Below, piece after piece: positions 4,924 through 7,885 of a stretch of DNA of 7,885 nucleotides (the stretch's first letter is position 1; each line of letters begins with the position of its first letter). The notes under the pieces are model-generated. The model was not told where the DNA came from and did not search any database. It saw only the letters and a list, made by a program, of their open reading frames with translations. The DNA is from RH-AL1 sp964247745 (GTDB taxonomy: Bacteria > Pseudomonadota > Alphaproteobacteria > Rhizobiales > Beijerinckiaceae), in contig CAXTVT010000116.1 of NCBI GenBank assembly GCA_964247745.1, forward strand, positions 1 through 7,885. The letters are read 5' to 3'. The position numbers were made by a program, and so were the translations under genes.

Positions 4924-6669
4924 ATGACGAGCGAGACCGCCATCTCCGACAAGGCTTTCCGCCCTCTCGCTGCGCGCCGCGAATGGACCGCGGTGCAGGC
5001 CCTGGTGATCTTCCTCGTCTTCCTGCTGATCTCGATCATCCCGCTGCTGACGCATCCGCTGCCGCCGCTGGAGGATTACGCCAACCACGTCTCGCGCATG
5101 GCGGTGATGGCCGACAACGGCCGCACGCCCAATCTCGCCAAATATTACGAGATCGACTGGGAGATTCTCCCCAACCTGATGATGGATCTCATCGTCCCGA
5201 GGGTCGCCAAGGTCGTCAACGTCTACCTGGCGAGCCAGCTCTTCACGATGTCGATCTTCGCGCTGATGATGTCGGGCGCCTTCGCGCTGAACCGCGCCCT
5301 GTTCAAGCGCTGGTCGATGCTGCCGCTGCTCGGTTTCCCGCTGCTCTACAACTACATGTTCCTGATCGGGATCATGAACTACTTCTTCGGCGTCGGTCTC
5401 GCGCTGTGGGGGCTGGCCGCCTGGGTCGCGCTGCGCGACAAGCCCTGGCCGTGGCGCTACCTGGTCTCGGCGCTGTTCGCCGTGGCGCTCTACCTCTGCC
5501 ATCTCTTCGCCGTCGGCGTGTACGGCATCGGCCTGCTGGCCTTCGAGCTGTACTGGGCGACCAGCGTCGCCAAGGCGCCGTGGCCGCGCCGCACGCTGGA
5601 GTTCTGCTGCGCCGGGCTGCCGTTCCTGCCGCTCGCGGGGTTCCTCGTCACGAGTTCGACCTGGGGTCACGCCAAGGAATGGGACTGGCAATCGACCGGC
5701 AAGATCGATGGGCTGATCTACGTCATCGAGACCTATTCCGATCTCGTCGCCTTCGCGCTGACCTTCCTCGTCGCCGCCGCCGGCGTGTGGGCGGCGCGGC
5801 GGCGCATGCTGAAGATCCATCCGATGCTGGCGATCCTGCTGATCGTCGGCGGCCTGGTCTACGTGGCGCTGCCGCGCATGCTGTTCGCCTCCTACCTGGC
5901 CGATCAGCGCCTGCCGATCGCCATCGCCTTCTTCGTGCTGGCCTGCTTCCGGATCGAGTTCCCGCAGGAGAACCTGCGCCGGCTGTTTCTGGTGGCGAGC
6001 CTGGGGCTGCTCGGCGCCCGCGTCGCCGAGGTGGACATCGCCTGGGCCAACGCCGCACCGGCGACGCTGGAGATGAAGGAATCGGTCCGCAAAATCGTGC
6101 CCGGCTCCAAGATCCTGGTCGCCTACATGGACAACAACCAGCCCAACGAAGTCGAGCACCTCGGGCTGGTCCATGCGGTGTCGCTCGCGATCATCGAACG
6201 GCAGGCGCTGATCACCACGGCCTTCACCACGGCCGGCAAGCAGATCATGCACGTGCGGCCCGAGTACCGGAAGATGGTCGACACGGAGGACGGCACGCCG
6301 CCGACGATCGACCAGCTAGTGATCGACGCCGTCGGCCGGTCGACCGATGACGCGACCTACTGGCACGACTGGCTGAAGAAGTACGACTACGTCTACCTGC
6401 TCTTCACGGACGAGGATTCCGACAACCCGATGCCGGACAAGCTGAAGACCGCCTACGAGGGCGAGAACTTCCAGCTCTACAAGATCATCAAGCCCGGCAT
6501 GGACAAGAACGCCTCCGCGACGCCGAAGAAGCCGATCCACCTCAACGCCGCCGCCACCGCCGCCCAGGCCGGCCAGCCCGCGCCGGGCGAGAAGCCGGCG
6601 GCCCCGGCTCCCGCCGCCGCGTCTCCGCCGGCGGCCGAGCCGGTCGTGCCGCCAGCGCCCAAGCCCTGA
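4924..6669 (+). CDS. Polytopic membrane protein, GT-C glycosyltransferase-like, Pro/Ala-rich tail
   Basis: A 581-residue protein. A first membrane segment (about 24-43) is followed by a loop with PLPPLEDYANHVSRM (45-59) and KYYEIDWEILPNLMMD (73-88), then roughly ten more hydrophobic segments up to about residue 395. A soluble domain (about 395-527) follows, with KILVAYMDNN and YDYVYLLFTDED. The tail (about 528-581) is almost all Ala, Pro, Gly and Lys. An acidic pair in the first large loop (E50, D51) followed by H55 and a soluble C-terminal domain is the layout of GT-C enzymes, which transfer sugars from polyprenyl-phosphate donors outside the membrane; this resemblance is inferred, and the protein may be annotated elsewhere as hypothetical. 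The ATG at 4924 is chosen because GGGA (4914-4917) precedes it at six bases and the membrane topology starts normally; an in-frame TTG at 4741 would add 61 Arg-rich residues. It converges on the SDR gene. Confidence 0.8.
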   Translation: MTSETAISDKAFRPLAARREWTAVQALVIFLVFLLISIIPLLTHPLPPLEDYANHVSRMAVMADNGRTPNLAKYYEIDWEILPNLMMDLIVPRVAKVVNVYLASQLFTMSIFALMMSGAFALNRALFKRWSMLPLLGFPLLYNYMFLIGIMNYFFGVGLALWGLAAWVALRDKPWPWRYLVSALFAVALYLCHLFAVGVYGIGLLAFELYWATSVAKAPWPRRTLEFCCAGLPFLPLAGFLVTSSTWGHAKEWDWQSTGKIDGLIYVIETYSDLVAFALTFLVAAAGVWAARRRMLKIHPMLAILLIVGGLVYVALPRMLFASYLADQRLPIAIAFFVLACFRIEFPQENLRRLFLVASLGLLGARVAEVDIAWANAAPATLEMKESVRKIVPGSKILVAYMDNNQPNEVEHLGLVHAVSLAIIERQALITTAFTTAGKQIMHVRPEYRKMVDTEDGTPPTIDQLVIDAVGRSTDDATYWHDWLKKYDYVYLLFTDEDSDNPMPDKLKTAYEGENFQLYKIIKPGMDKNASATPKKPIHLNAAATAAQAGQPAPGEKPAAPAPAAASPPAAEPVVPPAPKP

Positions 6670-6697
6670 ACGGCATGGCCGGCGCATGCGGTGCCGT
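6670..6697. terminator. Possible hairpin after the membrane-protein gene
   Basis: ACGGCA (6670-6675) pairs perfectly with TGCCGT (6692-6697) right after the stop codon, enclosing a 16-base loop that contains GGCCGG and GCATGC palindromes. No T-run follows, so it is at best a weak or Rho-assisted end for either convergent gene. Confidence 0.25.
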
Positions 6698-6742
6698 AGT
6701 GGCGAACGGCCTTGATCGCCTTCCCCTGTTCCCGCCTGGGTC

Positions 6743-7600
6743 TTACAGCCTCGCGGCCAGGAGGACATCGCGCATGGTTCGGGGTGCGCGGCCCAGCAGC
6801 TGCTCCAAGGTCGGATCGGTCGCGGCGAAATCGCCCCGGCGCGCCGCCTGGAACATCCCGAGCAGCATCTCGGCGTAGCGTGCCGGCATGCCGTGCGCGA
6901 TCTTTGCCTCGCGCCATTCATCGTCGGAAATGGTGACGTGCCGCACCTCGCGCCCGGTCACGTCTGACGCCAGCGTCGCGAGGTCGGCCATCGTCACGGC
7001 CTCGGTCGCGGTCAGGGGCGGCGTGATGCCGGTCTGCCGCCCGCCGTCCGCCAGGATCGCGGCATCCGCCTCGGCCAGGTCGGCGCGCGCGGTCCAGCTC
7101 ACCGGGCCGTCCTCGGGCACCCGCAACGCGCCGCTCTTCAAGCCATCCCCCACCATGTGCAGGCAGCTCTCGGCGTAGAAGCCATGGCGCAACGACGCAT
7201 AGGGCAATCCGCATTCCGCGAGGTCGCTCTCGGTGCGCGCGTGCTGGTCCGCCGGTGCGAAGGGCGATGCCCGCCGCGCGCCCATGTGGCTGGTGTAGAG
7301 CACGCGCTCGGCGCCGACCTCGCGAGCGGCCTCGATCGCGGCGCGATGCAGCCGCACCGCCTCGTCGCCGAGCTTGTCGGCCGAGACGATGAGGACCTGC
7401 CTCGCGCCCGCGAAGGCGGCCCTGAGGCTCGGCGGATCGGCGAAGTCGGCGACGCGCACCTCGACGCCCGACTTGGCCAAGACCGCCGCCTTCGCAGGGT
7501 CGCGGACGCTCGCGACGATCCGGCTCGCCGGCCGACGACGCAGCAGCGCCTCCACGACAGCCTTGCCGAGTTGCCCCGTGGCTCCGGTGACGACGATCAT
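6743..7600 (-). CDS. NAD(P)-binding SDR protein, QOR2/NmrA-like quinone oxidoreductase
   Basis: A 285-residue atypical short-chain dehydrogenase with a Rossmann fold: TGATGQLG (5-12) carries the GxxGxxG dinucleotide-binding glycines, and SVRDP (31-35) contains Arg33, typical of NADPH preference. YTSHMGA (102-108) and LRHGFYAES (137-145) match the same places in E. coli QOR2 (YtfG, 286 residues), to which overall length and order correspond closely. QOR2 reduces quinones with NADPH; here quinone reductase activity is likely but unproven, and NmrA-like redox-sensing roles are an alternative. There is no signal peptide, so it is cytoplasmic. The start at 7600 is supported by GGAG (7609-7606), five bases upstream, and by the Rossmann motif falling at residue 5. 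It is transcribed in the same direction as the truncated gene upstream (stop at 7758), with 157 bases between, so it probably has its own promoter; none was recognised. Confidence 0.9.
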   Translation of the reverse strand: MIVVTGATGQLGKAVVEALLRRRPASRIVASVRDPAKAAVLAKSGVEVRVADFADPPSLRAAFAGARQVLIVSADKLGDEAVRLHRAAIEAAREVGAERVLYTSHMGARRASPFAPADQHARTESDLAECGLPYASLRHGFYAESCLHMVGDGLKSGALRVPEDGPVSWTARADLAEADAAILADGGRQTGITPPLTATEAVTMADLATLASDVTGREVRHVTISDDEWREAKIAHGMPARYAEMLLGMFQAARRGDFAATDPTLEQLLGRAPRTMRDVLLAARL

Positions 7601-7701
7601 GCAAGCTCCATGGATTGGCGCCGTAGAGGCGGCGGGAGAAGCGCCGTCGCGCCCCCGGGTTGCTCGCCTCCGTCTCGCACGCACGGTAACGCGGTAGGGG
7701 C

Positions 7702-7720
7702 CGGCGGTCGTGCACCGCCG
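7702..7720. terminator. GC-rich hairpin between two minus-strand genes
   Basis: CGGCGGT (7702-7708) and ACCGCCG (7714-7720) form a seven-pair stem with a five-base loop. On the minus strand it lies 38 bases after the stop of the partial peptidoglycan-binding gene and before the SDR gene. It could end the first transcript, but no T-run follows on that strand. Confidence 0.35.
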
Positions 7721-7757
7721 ACCGCGCTCTCCTTGGCTGGGGCGACGCGACGAGACG

Positions 7758-7885
7758 TCAGCGCCCCGCCCGCAGGCTCGCCACCAGCGCCGGCGTCGCG
7801 AAGCCGTCGGCCGGAGCCAGGCCGGCTTGCAGCTGGTAGGCGTGGATGGCGTCGCGCGCCTTGGGGCCGAACTTGCCATCCTGCG
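7758..7885 (-). CDS. C-terminus of a peptidoglycan-binding-domain protein, probably an MltB-type lytic transglycosylase (partial)
   Basis: Reading the minus strand from the window edge gives 41 residues and a TGA at 7760-7758. The sequence has DGKFGPKARDAIHAYQ followed by AGLAPADGFATPALVASLR. The pattern DGxxGpxxrxAixxyQxxxGLxxDG is the second half of the PG_binding_1 domain, which holds enzymes on the cell wall. Ending a protein with this domain and a PADGFAT-type loop is common in alphaproteobacterial MltB-family lytic murein transglycosylases, so that is the favoured identity; other wall hydrolases and L,D-transpeptidases also carry the domain. The catalytic part is outside the window. Confidence 0.75.
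   Translation of the reverse strand, partial: QDGKFGPKARDAIHAYQLQAGLAPADGFATPALVASLRAGR

Noticed and set aside
4786..6252. Long minus-strand open frame opposite the membrane protein
   Set aside because: The translation is rich in Arg, Gln, Asp and Glu without recognisable motifs, as expected of antisense reading in GC-rich DNA; the plus strand encodes clear membrane segments.
1..7885. Defence system, prophage, CRISPR array or biosynthetic cluster
   Set aside because: No direct-repeat array, integrase, transposase, restriction, toxin-antitoxin or phage-like gene was seen, and base composition and codon bias look even across the genes.

Overview
The window is GC-rich DNA with strongly GC-biased third codon positions. 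It holds eight complete protein genes plus the ends of two genes cut by the window edges. Gene content (DUF1328 membrane peptide, DUF3597 protein, alphaproteobacterial-type UppP, zinc-ribbon Peptidase_Mx protein, a C-terminal peptidoglycan-binding domain like that of MltB-type transglycosylases) and promoter motifs of the EcfG type suggest an alphaproteobacterium, probably Hyphomicrobiales (Methylobacterium/Bosea/Bradyrhizobium-like). This assignment is inferred from gene families, not from a search. No tRNA, rRNA, CRISPR array, insertion sequence or phage gene was seen.

Layout, left to right: the last 16 codons of an unknown gene (to 52); an EcfG-like promoter (99-123) driving a 58-residue DUF1328 membrane peptide (154-330); an intergenic stretch with paired palindromes (334-437); an undecaprenyl-diphosphatase gene (589-1464); a DUF3597 gene (1576-2028) that converges, across a small hairpin, on a cupin gene (2392-2087, minus). 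A 115-base divergent region then leads to a PHB-depolymerase-family esterase (2508-3494), which converges with only 12 bases between on a zinc-ribbon metallopeptidase (4607-3507, minus). A 316-base divergent region follows, then a 581-residue polytopic membrane protein resembling GT-C glycosyltransferases (4924-6669). This converges on a QOR2-like NAD(P)-binding SDR gene (7600-6743, minus). The end of a peptidoglycan-binding-domain protein (7885-7758, minus) closes the window.

The genes do not form one operon: most are single units in convergent or divergent pairs. Two themes are visible. One is the envelope: UppP recycles the lipid carrier, the GT-C-like protein may use polyprenyl-linked sugars, and the partial last gene probably binds peptidoglycan. 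The other is the general stress response: one exact match to the EcfG promoter consensus (GGAAC-N16-CGTT) precedes DUF1328, and two weaker versions precede the esterase and the metallopeptidase. I found no convincing new multi-gene system. The most checkable observations are the EcfG-like promoters, the paired palindromic element and the uncharacterised membrane protein.
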